The notes beneath the pieces are model-generated. The model was not told where the DNA came from. It did no database searches and was given only the letters and a program-made list of their open reading frames with translations. From Coprococcus ammoniilyticus (lineage in GTDB: Bacteria > Bacillota > Clostridia > Lachnospirales > Lachnospiraceae), in the NCBI RefSeq assembly GCF_025567345.1, contig NZ_JAOQJS010000001.1, positions 248,001 to 312,000 of the forward strand: a stretch of 64,000 nucleotides of DNA, given 5' to 3'. The first letter of the stretch is position 1. Every line of letters starts with the position of its first letter. Positions 8,581-16,738 of the stretch are shown here, one piece after another. Position numbers and translations under genes: made by a program.

Positions 8581-8819
8581 TATAAACATGTATGATCATT
8601 ATATTTATTATTACTTTTATACAATATGAAAGATACATTACATATTATTCCGTAAGACGCTTCCGCTCGTATCCTCGTGCAGCGGTACATAAAGTTGCAA
8701 AAAACGCAACTTAAGTACCGGCCTCGGATAAGGCTTACTTCATAATAGTAATGATATCTTTCATATTAGTTTAACAACTAATATTCAAACAAATAATATT
8801 ATGATCATACATGTTTATA
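8581..8819 (-). repeat. Family-1 long hairpin element, copy A
   Basis: This fills most of the 318-nt gap between uvrB and uvrA. Outer arms TATAAACATGTATGATCAT (8581-8599) and 8801-8819 pair perfectly over 19 bp. A second 13-bp arm AATATGAAAGATA (8623-8635) pairs with 8755-8767. The core at 8652-8738, read on the minus strand, carries GTAAG:CTTAC, TATCC:GGATA, CGGTAC:GTACCG and GTTGC:GCAAC stems and a GC-GGAA-GC hairpin. The core is about 85 percent like copy E (52401) by eye. Outer arms are not shared with other copies. It has no coding capacity and could be an mRNA-embedded RNA structure or a miniature mobile element. Confidence 0.8.
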
Positions 8820-8860
8820 CACTTTCAATTAGTACGACAGCATGATCTGTATTGTATTTT

Positions 8861-10849
8861 CTACTTATCATAGTCCCGAAGTGCTTCTTTATACTTCTTC
8901 AGCTCATCACGGACGATCGCTGCCATTTCAAAGTTCAGGTCCGCGGCTGCCATGTTCATCTTCTTTGTCAGCTTATCGATCATTGCTTTCAGCTCTTTCT
9001 TCGTCATGGATTCAATATCTTTCTCAGCATCCACAACCGGTTTATCTTCTGTGACTTCATTTGTAATAAGATCACGGATACCCTTCTGGATCGTCTTCGG
9101 TATGATCCCATGTTCCTTATTATAAGCATCCTGAATCTTTCGACGACGATTTGTCTCCGAGATCGCACGTTTCATGGAGTCTGTCATCATATCTGCATAC
9201 ATGATAACGTGACCTTCTGAGTTTCTCGCAGCACGTCCGATCGTCTGGATCAACGATGTCTCCGAACGCAGGAAGCCCTCTTTATCTGCATCCAGGATAG
9301 CCACCAGTGTGATCTCCGGAATATCAAGTCCCTCACGAAGGAGGTTGATACCAACTAATACGTCAAATACACCCATTCTGAGATCACGCACGATCTCTAC
9401 ACGCTCCATTGTATCAATATCGGAATGAAGATATTTGACCTTAATGCCATTCTCACGCAGGAAATCTGTCAGATCCTCTGCCATACGTTTTGTAAGTGTT
9501 GTAACCAGAACCTTGTGTCCCTGTTCTGTCTCTTTCAATATCTCTGACATCAGGTCGTCGATCTGTCCTTCTACCGGACGGACATCCACCGGTGGATCCA
9601 GCAATCCGGTCGGTCGGATGATCTGCTCGGCCCGGAGCAGCTCATGTTCTGCTTCATATTTGGATGGTGTCGCCGATACAAATAATACCTGATCTAACTT
9701 CGATTCAAATTCTTCAAAGTTTAACGGACGGTTGTCCAATGCGGATGGCAGACGGAATCCATAATCCACCAGATTTTGTTTTCTGGAACGATCACCTGCA
9801 TACATTCCTCCGACCTGCGGAATCGTCATATGCGACTCATCTATGATCAACAGGAAATCATCACCGAAGAAATCCAGCAATGTGCTCGGAGTCTCCCCGG
9901 ATTCTCTGCCGGATAATGGTCCTGAATAATTCTCGATACCGGAGCAGAAGCCTGTCTCCCGCATCATCTCTATATCAAAATTTGTCCGTTCTTCAATCCG
10001 CTGCGCTTCGATCAGCTTATCATTTTCCTTAAAATACTGTACCCGTTCAGCCAATTCCGCTTCGATCTTTGTAAGTGCACGTTCCAGCTTCTCATGTCCG
10101 ACAACATAATGAGAAGCTGGAAAGATACAGGTAAAATTCAGACTGCGCCTGATCTCCCCGGTCAACGGATCAAATTCACAGATACGGTCGATCTCATCAC
10201 CAAAAAATTCAACCCGCACAGCATCTTCAAATGTCGATACTGGAAGAATCTCCAGCACATCCCCATGTACACGAAATGTTCCACGGTGGAAATCCATATC
10301 ATTTCTGACATACTGGATATCCGTCAGTTCATCGATCACCATATCCCGATCCTTGATCATACCGACACGGAGCGACAGCATCTGCTCCCGGTATTCATCC
10401 GGATCACCGATACCGTAAATACAGGATACCGAGGATACGACCACAACATCTTTTCTGTCGATCAAGGCCGCTGTTGCACTGTGACGCATCTTGTCAATAT
10501 CATCGTTGATCGCAGAATCCTTCGCTATATAAGTATCAGTCGATGCCACATATGCTTCCGGCTGGTAATAATCATAATAAGAAACAAAATATTCTACCGC
10601 ATTTTCCGGAAAAAATTCCTTCATTTCCGAATATAACTGTGCCGCCAGCGTTTTGTTGTGCGCAAGCACCAGCGTCGGTTTATTCAGTTGTGCTATTACA
10701 TTTGCCATGGTAAATGTCTTACCGGAACCGGTTACACCTAACAAGGTTTCAAACTGGTTTCCCTCTTTAAATCCATCCACCAGCTCTTTGATCGCCTGCG
10801 GCTGATCACCGGTCGGCTGATATTCTGATACTAATTTGAAATGATCCAT
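8861..10849 (-). CDS. uvrB: Excinuclease ABC subunit B
   Basis: UvrB is the helicase-like core of nucleotide excision repair; it verifies the lesion and recruits UvrC. In its 662 residues are Walker A GVTGSGKTFTMANV near 39, the beta-hairpin with YYDYYQPEAY near 92-101, DESH near 338, and the helicase motif QTIGRAARN near 535. The C-terminal UVR domain (about 625-655) contacts UvrA and UvrC. The start ATG at 10849 follows AGGAGAA. It is transcribed towards uvrA. Confidence 0.98.
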   Translation of the reverse strand: MDHFKLVSEYQPTGDQPQAIKELVDGFKEGNQFETLLGVTGSGKTFTMANVIAQLNKPTLVLAHNKTLAAQLYSEMKEFFPENAVEYFVSYYDYYQPEAYVASTDTYIAKDSAINDDIDKMRHSATAALIDRKDVVVVSSVSCIYGIGDPDEYREQMLSLRVGMIKDRDMVIDELTDIQYVRNDMDFHRGTFRVHGDVLEILPVSTFEDAVRVEFFGDEIDRICEFDPLTGEIRRSLNFTCIFPASHYVVGHEKLERALTKIEAELAERVQYFKENDKLIEAQRIEERTNFDIEMMRETGFCSGIENYSGPLSGRESGETPSTLLDFFGDDFLLIIDESHMTIPQVGGMYAGDRSRKQNLVDYGFRLPSALDNRPLNFEEFESKLDQVLFVSATPSKYEAEHELLRAEQIIRPTGLLDPPVDVRPVEGQIDDLMSEILKETEQGHKVLVTTLTKRMAEDLTDFLRENGIKVKYLHSDIDTMERVEIVRDLRMGVFDVLVGINLLREGLDIPEITLVAILDADKEGFLRSETSLIQTIGRAARNSEGHVIMYADMMTDSMKRAISETNRRRKIQDAYNKEHGIIPKTIQKGIRDLITNEVTEDKPVVDAEKDIESMTKKELKAMIDKLTKKMNMAAADLNFEMAAIVRDELKKYKEALRDYDK

Positions 10850-10960
10850 TATGTTCTCCTGATATATCTATCTAAATACAATCAATATTCTTATTATTGT
10901 TCTCTGTCTAATATATCATTCCATTTAAAAAAAGTACAGAGCAAATCGAATATTTGTTCT

Positions 10961-11034
10961 TTATTCTGTAAGAACCTTCCGCTTCCCACTGTGTCATCCG
11001 CAAAGCGGATTTAAAAACCATGCCATCCATGGTA
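10961..11034 (-). repeat. Decayed fragment of a family-1 element, copy B
   Basis: TTATTCTGTAAGAACCTTCC (10961-10980) followed by GCTT matches the end of copy A (TTATTCCGTAAGACGCTTCC, then GCT) at about 21 of 24 positions. The partner half is missing. Two local hairpins follow: ATCCGC-aaa-GCGGAT (10996-11010) and ACCAT-gccatcc-ATGGT (11017-11033). This lies in the gap between the divergent uvrB and rlmI-like genes. Confidence 0.5.
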
Positions 11035-11070
11035 TACTATGTCTTATCAAAAAAATGAACGAGGTGTAAC

Positions 11071-12270
11071 ATGAGCGCAATCGTAACATTAAAGAAGGGC
11101 GAGGGCAGAACCATCAAAGCCGGCGGCGCCTGGATTTATGACAATGAAATAGATACCATCATGGGGAGTTTTGAAAACGGGGATATCATCATTGTAAAAG
11201 ACTTTGACGGATATCCGATGGGAAAGGGATTTATCAATACGAATTCCAAGATCACTGTCCGTATGCTGACACGTCACGTCGATACCGAGATCAATGAAGA
11301 TTTCTTCCGCATGCGTCTGCAGGCAGCATGGGATTATCGTAAGAAAACCGTGGATACAAGCAGCTGCCGTATCGTATTTGGCGAGGCAGACTTCCTGCCC
11401 GGTATCGTGATTGACAAATTTGAAGATGTGCTGGTCGTTGAGTCACTTGCACTTGGAATTGACAGAGTTAAAAATTTGTTAATAAATATTTTAAAAAATG
11501 TCCTTAAATCGGATGGTATAATAATCAAAGGTGTTTATGAGCGTAGCGATGCTAAAGTTAGAATAAACGAAGGGATGCAGCCATTCAAGGGATTTATTGG
11601 GGATGAATTCGACACGAACGTGGAAATTGTTGAAAATGGCGTACACTATATTGTTGACGTAAAAGACGGTCAGAAGACCGGCTTCTTTCTTGATCAGAAA
11701 TACAACCGACTTGCGATCCAGCGTCTTTGTAAGGATGCAAAAGTTCTTGACTGTTTCACACACACAGGCTCTTTTGCGCTGAACGCCGGAATTGTCGGTG
11801 CCGCAAGCGTACTGGGTGTAGATGCTTCCGCACTTGCGGTCAGACAGGCACAGGAAAATGCAAAGCTGAACCATCTGGAGGATTCGGTTACATTTATCTG
11901 TAAAGATGTCTTTGATCTGCTTCCTGAACTGGAAGAACAGGGCGAGAAATTCGACGTTGTAATTCTGGATCCACCTGCATTTACAAAATCACGCAACTCA
12001 ATTAAAAACGCTGTAAAAGGTTATCGGGAAATAAATCTGAGAGCCATGAAGCTCGTTAAAGATGGCGGCTTTCTTGCCACCTGTTCATGCTCCCATTTCA
12101 TGGACTATGAACTCTTTACAAAAACCATCGGGCAGGCTGCTTCCAACTCTCACAAACGACTGAGACAGGTTGAATTCCGTACTCAGGCTCCTGATCATCC
12201 GATTCTGTGGGCTGCAGATGAATCATATTATCTGAAGTTCTACATATTTCAAGTAACCAGCGACAAATAG
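11071..12270 (+). CDS. RlmI-like class I rRNA (cytosine-5) methyltransferase
   Basis: A SAM-dependent methyltransferase of 399 residues. The N-terminal PUA-like domain (about 1-80, beginning MSAIVTLKKGEGRTIKAGG) binds RNA. The Rossmann domain holds motif I VLDCFTHTGSFALNAG near 228 and motif IV DPPAFTKSRNS near 304, and the C-terminal part has a CSCSHFM segment. This arrangement matches RlmI (YccW), which makes m5C1962 in 23S rRNA in E. coli; the exact target here is inferred. The ribosome site GAGGTG (11060-11065) precedes the ATG. The central stretch about 11460-11650 is more AT-rich than its flanks but stays in frame. Confidence 0.9.
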   Translation: MSAIVTLKKGEGRTIKAGGAWIYDNEIDTIMGSFENGDIIIVKDFDGYPMGKGFINTNSKITVRMLTRHVDTEINEDFFRMRLQAAWDYRKKTVDTSSCRIVFGEADFLPGIVIDKFEDVLVVESLALGIDRVKNLLINILKNVLKSDGIIIKGVYERSDAKVRINEGMQPFKGFIGDEFDTNVEIVENGVHYIVDVKDGQKTGFFLDQKYNRLAIQRLCKDAKVLDCFTHTGSFALNAGIVGAASVLGVDASALAVRQAQENAKLNHLEDSVTFICKDVFDLLPELEEQGEKFDVVILDPPAFTKSRNSIKNAVKGYREINLRAMKLVKDGGFLATCSCSHFMDYELFTKTIGQAASNSHKRLRQVEFRTQAPDHPILWAADESYYLKFYIFQVTSDK

Positions 12271-12333
12271 CTGGAGTTTCAGAGATGGGTCCTCTGTCAT
12301 TTATCTTACTTGTAATACTTTTGGGAGGTAAAC

Positions 12334-12939
12334 ATGAAGCTAATACAGAGAAATAGGGATGCAGCATATCTACAGTATGATAAATATGTCGATTTCGACA
12401 ATCCCATGGTTATGGAGAAGGCTATGGATCTTACCAAAAACTGCAGATCTGTTTACGAAAAAATAGAAACCATATATTATTTTGTCAGAGATGAAATTGA
12501 TCACACCTGGGACGCCAAAGATTCCACGATCACGATCTCTGCATCAGATGTTCTGGAAAAGAAAACCGGTATCAGCTATTCAAAGGCAAATCTGTTAGCC
12601 GCACTGATGCGTGCAAATGGTATTTACACCGGATTCTGCTACCAGAGGATCAAACGGTTCACATATGATAACAAGCTGGCACTTCATGCACTGAATGCAG
12701 TATTTGAACCGGATGTCAAGAAATGGATCCGCTTGGACGCCAGAGGAAACAATTACCAGTTTCAAGCTGATTTCTCGATCAACGAACGAAATCTTGGATA
12801 TGAGATCCGACCGGAGCTTGGTGAATTTGAATTCGACGATCTGATCGCGGTTCCTCTTCCATCGACAATGGCAGTTCTGGAAAAGAGCACAAATGCGATC
12901 AAAATGTACTATAACGATCTGCCGGACTACAACGATTAA
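12334..12939 (+). CDS. Transglutaminase-like protein with Ser in place of the catalytic Cys
   Basis: A 201-residue soluble protein of the transglutaminase-like (TGc) superfamily. In related proteins known to me the nucleophile region reads G-I-C-Y-x-K-S/A. Here it reads GISYSKANLLAALMRANG near residue 90, with Ser (codon AGC) where Cys is expected. The rest of the triad is recognisable: LHAL near 127 for His and RLDARGN near 140 for Asp. The protein may therefore be a binding or pseudo-enzyme form. The ribosome site GGGAGG (12323-12328) precedes the ATG. It follows the rlmI-like gene by 63 nt and is closed by a long terminator. Confidence 0.82.
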   Translation: MKLIQRNRDAAYLQYDKYVDFDNPMVMEKAMDLTKNCRSVYEKIETIYYFVRDEIDHTWDAKDSTITISASDVLEKKTGISYSKANLLAALMRANGIYTGFCYQRIKRFTYDNKLALHALNAVFEPDVKKWIRLDARGNNYQFQADFSINERNLGYEIRPELGEFEFDDLIAVPLPSTMAVLEKSTNAIKMYYNDLPDYND

Positions 12940-12952
12940 TATTATATTTTAC

Positions 12953-13031
12953 AAAATCATCGGTCCTGCCGACTGACAGTTTTTCCTAATCATTCTAAAA
13001 ACTGTTCTGTTGGCGCGGTCGATGATTTTTT
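12953..13031 (+). terminator. Long intrinsic terminator
   Basis: AAATCATCG (12954-12962) pairs with CGATGATTT (13020-13028), with inner pairs TGCCGAC/GTTGGCG and GACAGTTTTT/AAAAACTGTT, and ends in a T-run at 13026-13031. It closes the transglutaminase-like gene. The remaining gap to upp holds a possible TAGAAT -10 box near 13100. Confidence 0.85.
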
Positions 13032-13145
13032 ATGTCTGTCTGAAATGATTTCCGTTGATTTTTCCGGTATCGCAGGGTTTAATTTCCTGTTGTCTTATGG
13101 TAGAATTATACACAGTTAAAAATTTTACGAAAAGGGGTTACCGAT

Positions 13146-13775
13146 ATGAGTAATGTCACAATTATGAATCATCCTTTGATCAAACACAAAATATCAATGT
13201 TAAGAAACGAGAACACCGGAACAAATGAATTCCGTACACTTGTAGAAGAAATCGCTATGCTTATGGGCTACGAAGCACTTCGTGATCTGCCTACAGAAGA
13301 TGTAGAGATCAAGACTCCGATCGAAACCTGCAAATCTCCTATGATCGCAGGCAAAAAGATGGCAGTTGTACCGATCCTCCGTGCCGGTCTTGGCATGGTA
13401 AGCGGCATCCTTGCTCTGGTTCCATCAGCAAAGGTTGGACACATCGGGCTCTACAGAGACCCGGAAACACACGAGCCGCATGAGTATTACTGTAAACTGC
13501 CGGATCCGATCGAGCAGAGAACAATCCTTGTTGTTGATCCAATGTTAGCAACCGGCGGTTCCGGTTCCGAAGCTGTTTCATTTATCAAACAGCACGGCGG
13601 CAAGAATATCAAATTCATGTGTATCATCGCTGCTCCCGAAGGTCTGGAAAGACTTCAGAAGGATCACCCGGACATCCAGATCTATGTTGGTCAGCTTGAC
13701 AGATGCTTAAATGAAAATGCTTACATCTGCCCGGGTCTCGGTGATGCCGGCGACAGAATTTTCGGAACAAAATAA
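13146..13775 (+). CDS. upp: Uracil phosphoribosyltransferase
   Basis: Upp makes UMP from uracil and PRPP in pyrimidine salvage. The 209-residue length is standard. The PRPP-binding loop VVDPMLATGGSGSEA lies near 127-141, and the uracil-binding C-terminal YICPGLGDAGDRIFGT is complete. The ATG follows AAAAGGGG. It is followed at 16 nt by yhaM, so the two are probably co-transcribed. Confidence 0.98.
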   Translation: MSNVTIMNHPLIKHKISMLRNENTGTNEFRTLVEEIAMLMGYEALRDLPTEDVEIKTPIETCKSPMIAGKKMAVVPILRAGLGMVSGILALVPSAKVGHIGLYRDPETHEPHEYYCKLPDPIEQRTILVVDPMLATGGSGSEAVSFIKQHGGKNIKFMCIIAAPEGLERLQKDHPDIQIYVGQLDRCLNENAYICPGLGDAGDRIFGTK

Positions 13776-13791
13776 CAGGAAGGCTTACATT

Positions 13792-14733
13792 ATGAGATAT
13801 ATACACGAGCTTCGCGAAGGCGAAATGGTTTCAGAGGTTTACCTCTGCAAAAACAAGATCACAGGAAAGACAAAATCAGGTAAATCCTACTATTCTCTGC
13901 AACTGGTAGATGCCAGCGGAACAATGGATGGTAAGATCTGGGAACTGAACAGCGGAATTGGACATTTTGAATCCATGAACTATGTTAAGGTTGACGGCCA
14001 GGTTACCTCATTTAACAACACTCTCCAGTTGACAATTAAGAAGATCCGTATCGCTGAAGAAGGGGAATACGATATCAACGACTATATGCCATGCACGAAA
14101 AAAAATGTCGACGAAATGTTTGACAAGCTGCTTGGCATTATCGCAACGATCGAAAAGCCTTACTACAAAAAGCTTCTGGAAAGCTTCTTTGTAGAGGACA
14201 AAGCTCTTGCAAAAGAATTCAAAAAGCATTCGGCTGCCAAATCCATTCATCATGGATTTGTCGGTGGTCTGTTAGAGCACACTCTGGCAGTTACCAGCAT
14301 GTGTGACTACTACACTACATACTACCCGATCTTAAATCGTGACCTGCTCCTGACTGCTGCCATGCTTCATGACATCGGCAAGGTCTATGAGCTTTCAACA
14401 TTCCCGGAAAACGATTACACAGATTCCGGTCAGTTACTTGGTCACATCGTAATGGGTACTATGATGATCCGCGACAAGATTCGTGATTCTGTTCCGGAAT
14501 TTCCTGCAAAGGAAGCAAACGAACTGGAGCACTGTATCCTCGCCCACCACGGCGAACTGGAATACGGCTCTCCAAAGAAGCCTGCCCTGATCGAAGCACT
14601 TGCATTATCATTTGCCGATAATACAGATGCCAAGATCCAGACATTCATGGAAGCATTAGACAGCAAGGACGAGACCGGCTGGCTTGGTTACAATAAAATG
14701 ATAGAAAGTAATATCCGCAGATCTACAAAATAA
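13792..14733 (+). CDS. yhaM: YhaM-like 3'-5' exoribonuclease with OB fold and HD domain
   Basis: YhaM degrades RNA from the 3' end and trims mRNAs in Firmicutes. The 313 residues comprise an N-terminal OB-fold nucleic acid domain (about 12-95, with GKSYYSLQLVDASGTMDGKIW) and an HD phosphohydrolase domain with HHGFVGGLLEHTLAV near 160-175 and AAMLHDIGK near 188. A longer open frame begins inside upp, but the ATG at 13792 has AGGAAGG (13777-13783) correctly placed and gives the family start MRYIHELREGE. Its neighbours upp and rlmD are on the same strand. Confidence 0.93.
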   Translation: MRYIHELREGEMVSEVYLCKNKITGKTKSGKSYYSLQLVDASGTMDGKIWELNSGIGHFESMNYVKVDGQVTSFNNTLQLTIKKIRIAEEGEYDINDYMPCTKKNVDEMFDKLLGIIATIEKPYYKKLLESFFVEDKALAKEFKKHSAAKSIHHGFVGGLLEHTLAVTSMCDYYTTYYPILNRDLLLTAAMLHDIGKVYELSTFPENDYTDSGQLLGHIVMGTMMIRDKIRDSVPEFPAKEANELEHCILAHHGELEYGSPKKPALIEALALSFADNTDAKIQTFMEALDSKDETGWLGYNKMIESNIRRSTK

Positions 14734-14752
14734 AGGATACGATATTTATTTT

Positions 14753-16204
14753 ATGGAACTTAAAAAGAACAGTATATATACAATAGAAATAACGGACATG
14801 GGAAATGAGGGAGAAGGCATCGGCCATCTCTCTCTTTCTGATGTAGCAAATAACAAAACAGGCACAGACATTTCCACGAAAGCTTCATCCGAAGATGGAA
14901 ATAACGTGCAGAATATCACTGTATTTGTCAAAGATACAGTGATCGGTGACGTAGCCGAGATCTCGATCATGAAAGCAAAAAAATCGATCGCCTACGGACG
15001 GCTGGTTCGCCTGATCACACCATCCCCTTACCGCGTAACTCCGGTCTGCCCGGTCGCAAAGAGCTGTGGCGGATGCAGTCTTCAGCACATTTCCTATGAG
15101 AAGCAGCTGGAATACAAATGGAACAAGGTAAGAGAATGTCTGCGCCGGATCGGCAAGATTGAGAATCCCGATACTCTGATGGAACCGATCTATGGTATGA
15201 AAGAACCATACCACTATCGAAATAAAGCACAGTTTCCGGTTGGCAGAGATAAAAACGGCAATATCGTGATCGGCTTCTATGCCGGCAGAACCCATTCGAT
15301 CATCGATTCCGATACCTGTGCGATCGGTGCAGAAGTAAATGATCAGATTCTGCCGATCATCCGCGCATTTCTCACGGAATATAACATTTCCACTTATAAC
15401 GAAACAACCGGACAGGGTCTGGTACGTCATATTCTGACCCGTGTCGGGTTTACAACCGGCGAAGTTATGGTCTGTCTCATCGTAAATGGAAAAAAACTAC
15501 CTCATACAGATGAACTCATCTCCCATCTGACAAAAATTTCCGGAATGACTTCAATCTGCCTGAACATCAATACAGAAAAAACAAATAAGATTCTTGGACC
15601 AACCTGCAAAACACTGTGGGGCAGTCCATACATCACAGATTATATCGGCAATGTAAAATACCGGATCTCACCTCTGTCCTTCTATCAGGTAAACCCTGTG
15701 CAGACTAAGGTACTTTATGAAAAAGCATTGGAATATGCAGATCTGAACGGCGAGGAAACCGTCTGGGATATGTACTGCGGCATCGGAACCATCTCCCTGT
15801 TCCTTGCTCAGAAAGCAAAACAGGTATACGGTGTGGAGATCGTTCCTCAGGCAATCTTGGATGCCCGTAAAAATGCGGAACTTAACGATATCCACAACGT
15901 CGAATTCTTTACCGGAAAAGCGGAGGAAGTCGTTCCTGCCATTTACGAAAAAGGCGGCGATGGTTCCCAGGCAGATGTCGTCGTTGTCGATCCACCAAGA
16001 AAAGGCTGTGACAAGGTACTCCTTGACACCCTGATCCGGATGAATCCAAAACGGCTTGTCTATGTAAGCTGCGATCCCGCAACCCTTGCCCGTGACATCG
16101 CCATCCTCACTCCCGCCGGCTACCACCTCGAAAAAGTCGCTGTCGTCGACCAATTTGGCCATACCGGTCATGTTGAGTCCGTAGTTCTGCTGTCACGAGC
16201 ATAG
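14753..16204 (+). CDS. rlmD: RlmD/RumA family 23S rRNA (uracil-5-)-methyltransferase
   Basis: A 483-residue m5U methyltransferase. An N-terminal TRAM-type RNA domain (about 1-88) is interrupted by a Ser/Thr-rich insert. The [4Fe-4S] cysteines are CPVAKSCGGC at 99-108, plus a fourth Cys near 189 (DSDTCAIG). The catalytic domain has DMYCGIGTISLF near 342, VVDPPRKGCD near 412-421 and the nucleophile in YVSCDPATLARD near 440. Family members modify U1939 or U747 of 23S rRNA; the site is not told by sequence alone. The stop codon lies in a 12-bp hairpin (16184-16221). Confidence 0.93.
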   Translation: MELKKNSIYTIEITDMGNEGEGIGHLSLSDVANNKTGTDISTKASSEDGNNVQNITVFVKDTVIGDVAEISIMKAKKSIAYGRLVRLITPSPYRVTPVCPVAKSCGGCSLQHISYEKQLEYKWNKVRECLRRIGKIENPDTLMEPIYGMKEPYHYRNKAQFPVGRDKNGNIVIGFYAGRTHSIIDSDTCAIGAEVNDQILPIIRAFLTEYNISTYNETTGQGLVRHILTRVGFTTGEVMVCLIVNGKKLPHTDELISHLTKISGMTSICLNINTEKTNKILGPTCKTLWGSPYITDYIGNVKYRISPLSFYQVNPVQTKVLYEKALEYADLNGEETVWDMYCGIGTISLFLAQKAKQVYGVEIVPQAILDARKNAELNDIHNVEFFTGKAEEVVPAIYEKGGDGSQADVVVVDPPRKGCDKVLLDTLIRMNPKRLVYVSCDPATLARDIAILTPAGYHLEKVAVVDQFGHTGHVESVVLLSRA

Positions 16205-16221
16205 CGAAGTGAGAGCAGAAC
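16184..16221 (+). other. Hairpin overlapping the rlmD stop codon
   Basis: GTTCTGCT (16184-16191) and TCAC (16193-16196) pair with GTGA (16209-16212) and AGCAGAAC (16214-16221), giving 12 bp with one G-G mismatch. The stop TAG at 16202-16204 is in the loop. No T-run follows, so it may be a weak or partial terminator or mRNA-end structure. Confidence 0.5.
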
Positions 16222-16425
16222 CTCCTTTAGCGGATATTCTCCCTTACCTCTCTCTTCTCCATTCGGACAATGCACATCTAATCTTGTATTTATGAGCCCT
16301 AAATTTCCTACCAAATTATTTGAGAAAAGAAGGCTTCCAGTACTCACACCAATTACCATTCCATCCTGCTTAATATACTCCATTAAGGTTATACTAAATC
16401 CAGTAGCATTTACTCTTTCAAGCAA
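16205..16425 (-). pseudogene. Remnant of a peptidase E (S51) gene
   Basis: The minus strand reads a fragment with MVIGVSTGSLLFSNNLVGNL and, next, GLINTRLDVHC. This matches the nucleophile region of peptidase E/S51-type hydrolases (normally GVSAGS followed by a D.HC segment). Here Ala before the Gly-Ser is Thr. The N-terminal half and the C-terminal His region are absent, and the frame runs out into the end of rlmD, so this is a decayed fragment rather than a working gene. It fills the 308-nt gap between rlmD and the HTH gene. Confidence 0.6.
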
Positions 16426-16446
16426 ATGCGATCATCTCACCATCAT

Positions 16447-16482
16447 ATTACACATTGTGTAATCTTTATTTTGTGCTATAAT
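16447..16482 (+). promoter_or_regulatory. Promoter with palindromic operator before the HTH gene
   Basis: A perfect TATAAT (16477-16482) has TTGTGT (16455-16460) 16 nt upstream. The -35 box lies inside ATTACACA-T-TGTGTAAT (16447-16463), a perfect palindrome with 8-bp arms. A repressor bound there would block the polymerase, which suggests autoregulation by the HTH protein just downstream or control by another regulator. Confidence 0.65.
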
Positions 16483-16512
16483 GATAAAAATGCAAACAGG
16501 AGGTGGCACGGA

Positions 16513-16731
16513 ATGGAGCAACTAACCGAATGTCAGATTGAGATAAAAAAACTCCGGGAATCTACCGGAATGAACCGCAAAGAGTTTTGTGAATGTTTTA
16601 ATATCCCATACAGAACCGTTACGGAATGGGAAAGAGGAACGCGCAATGCACCAGACTATGTTCTCCGCCTTTTAGCTTATTATATCCGCATGGAAAACAT
16701 TGCAAAAGAAAAAGGGGATGTAAAAAATTAG
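16513..16731 (+). CDS. Small helix-turn-helix DNA-binding protein
   Basis: A 72-residue protein with a Cro/C1-like HTH: IEIKKLRESTGMNRKEFCE...IPYRTVTEWERGTRNAPDYVLRLL. The PYRTVTEWERGTR recognition helix is typical of small regulators related to toxin-antitoxin or phage repressors in Lachnospiraceae. The start at 16513 is chosen for AGGAGGTGG (16498-16506) just upstream; a longer frame from 16426 has no ribosome site and would include the promoter. It heads a plus-strand run of accessory genes and is probably autoregulated through the palindrome at 16447. Confidence 0.85.
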   Translation: MEQLTECQIEIKKLRESTGMNRKEFCECFNIPYRTVTEWERGTRNAPDYVLRLLAYYIRMENIAKEKGDVKN

Positions 16732-16738
16732 AATTCAT

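Noticed and set aside
8581..8819. Interpretation of the family-1 element as a rho-independent terminator
   Set aside because: It has no T-run at the end of the long arms, and the conserved core is far larger than a terminator; copy E even follows a separate strong terminator.
10094..10636. 180-residue open frame opposite uvrB
   Set aside because: Antisense shadow of a conserved gene, with Ile/His-rich low-complexity sequence.
11460..11650. Foreign insertion inside the rlmI-like gene, because of local AT-richness
   Set aside because: The frame is unbroken and the segment falls in the expected domain linker and strand region; composition alone is not enough.
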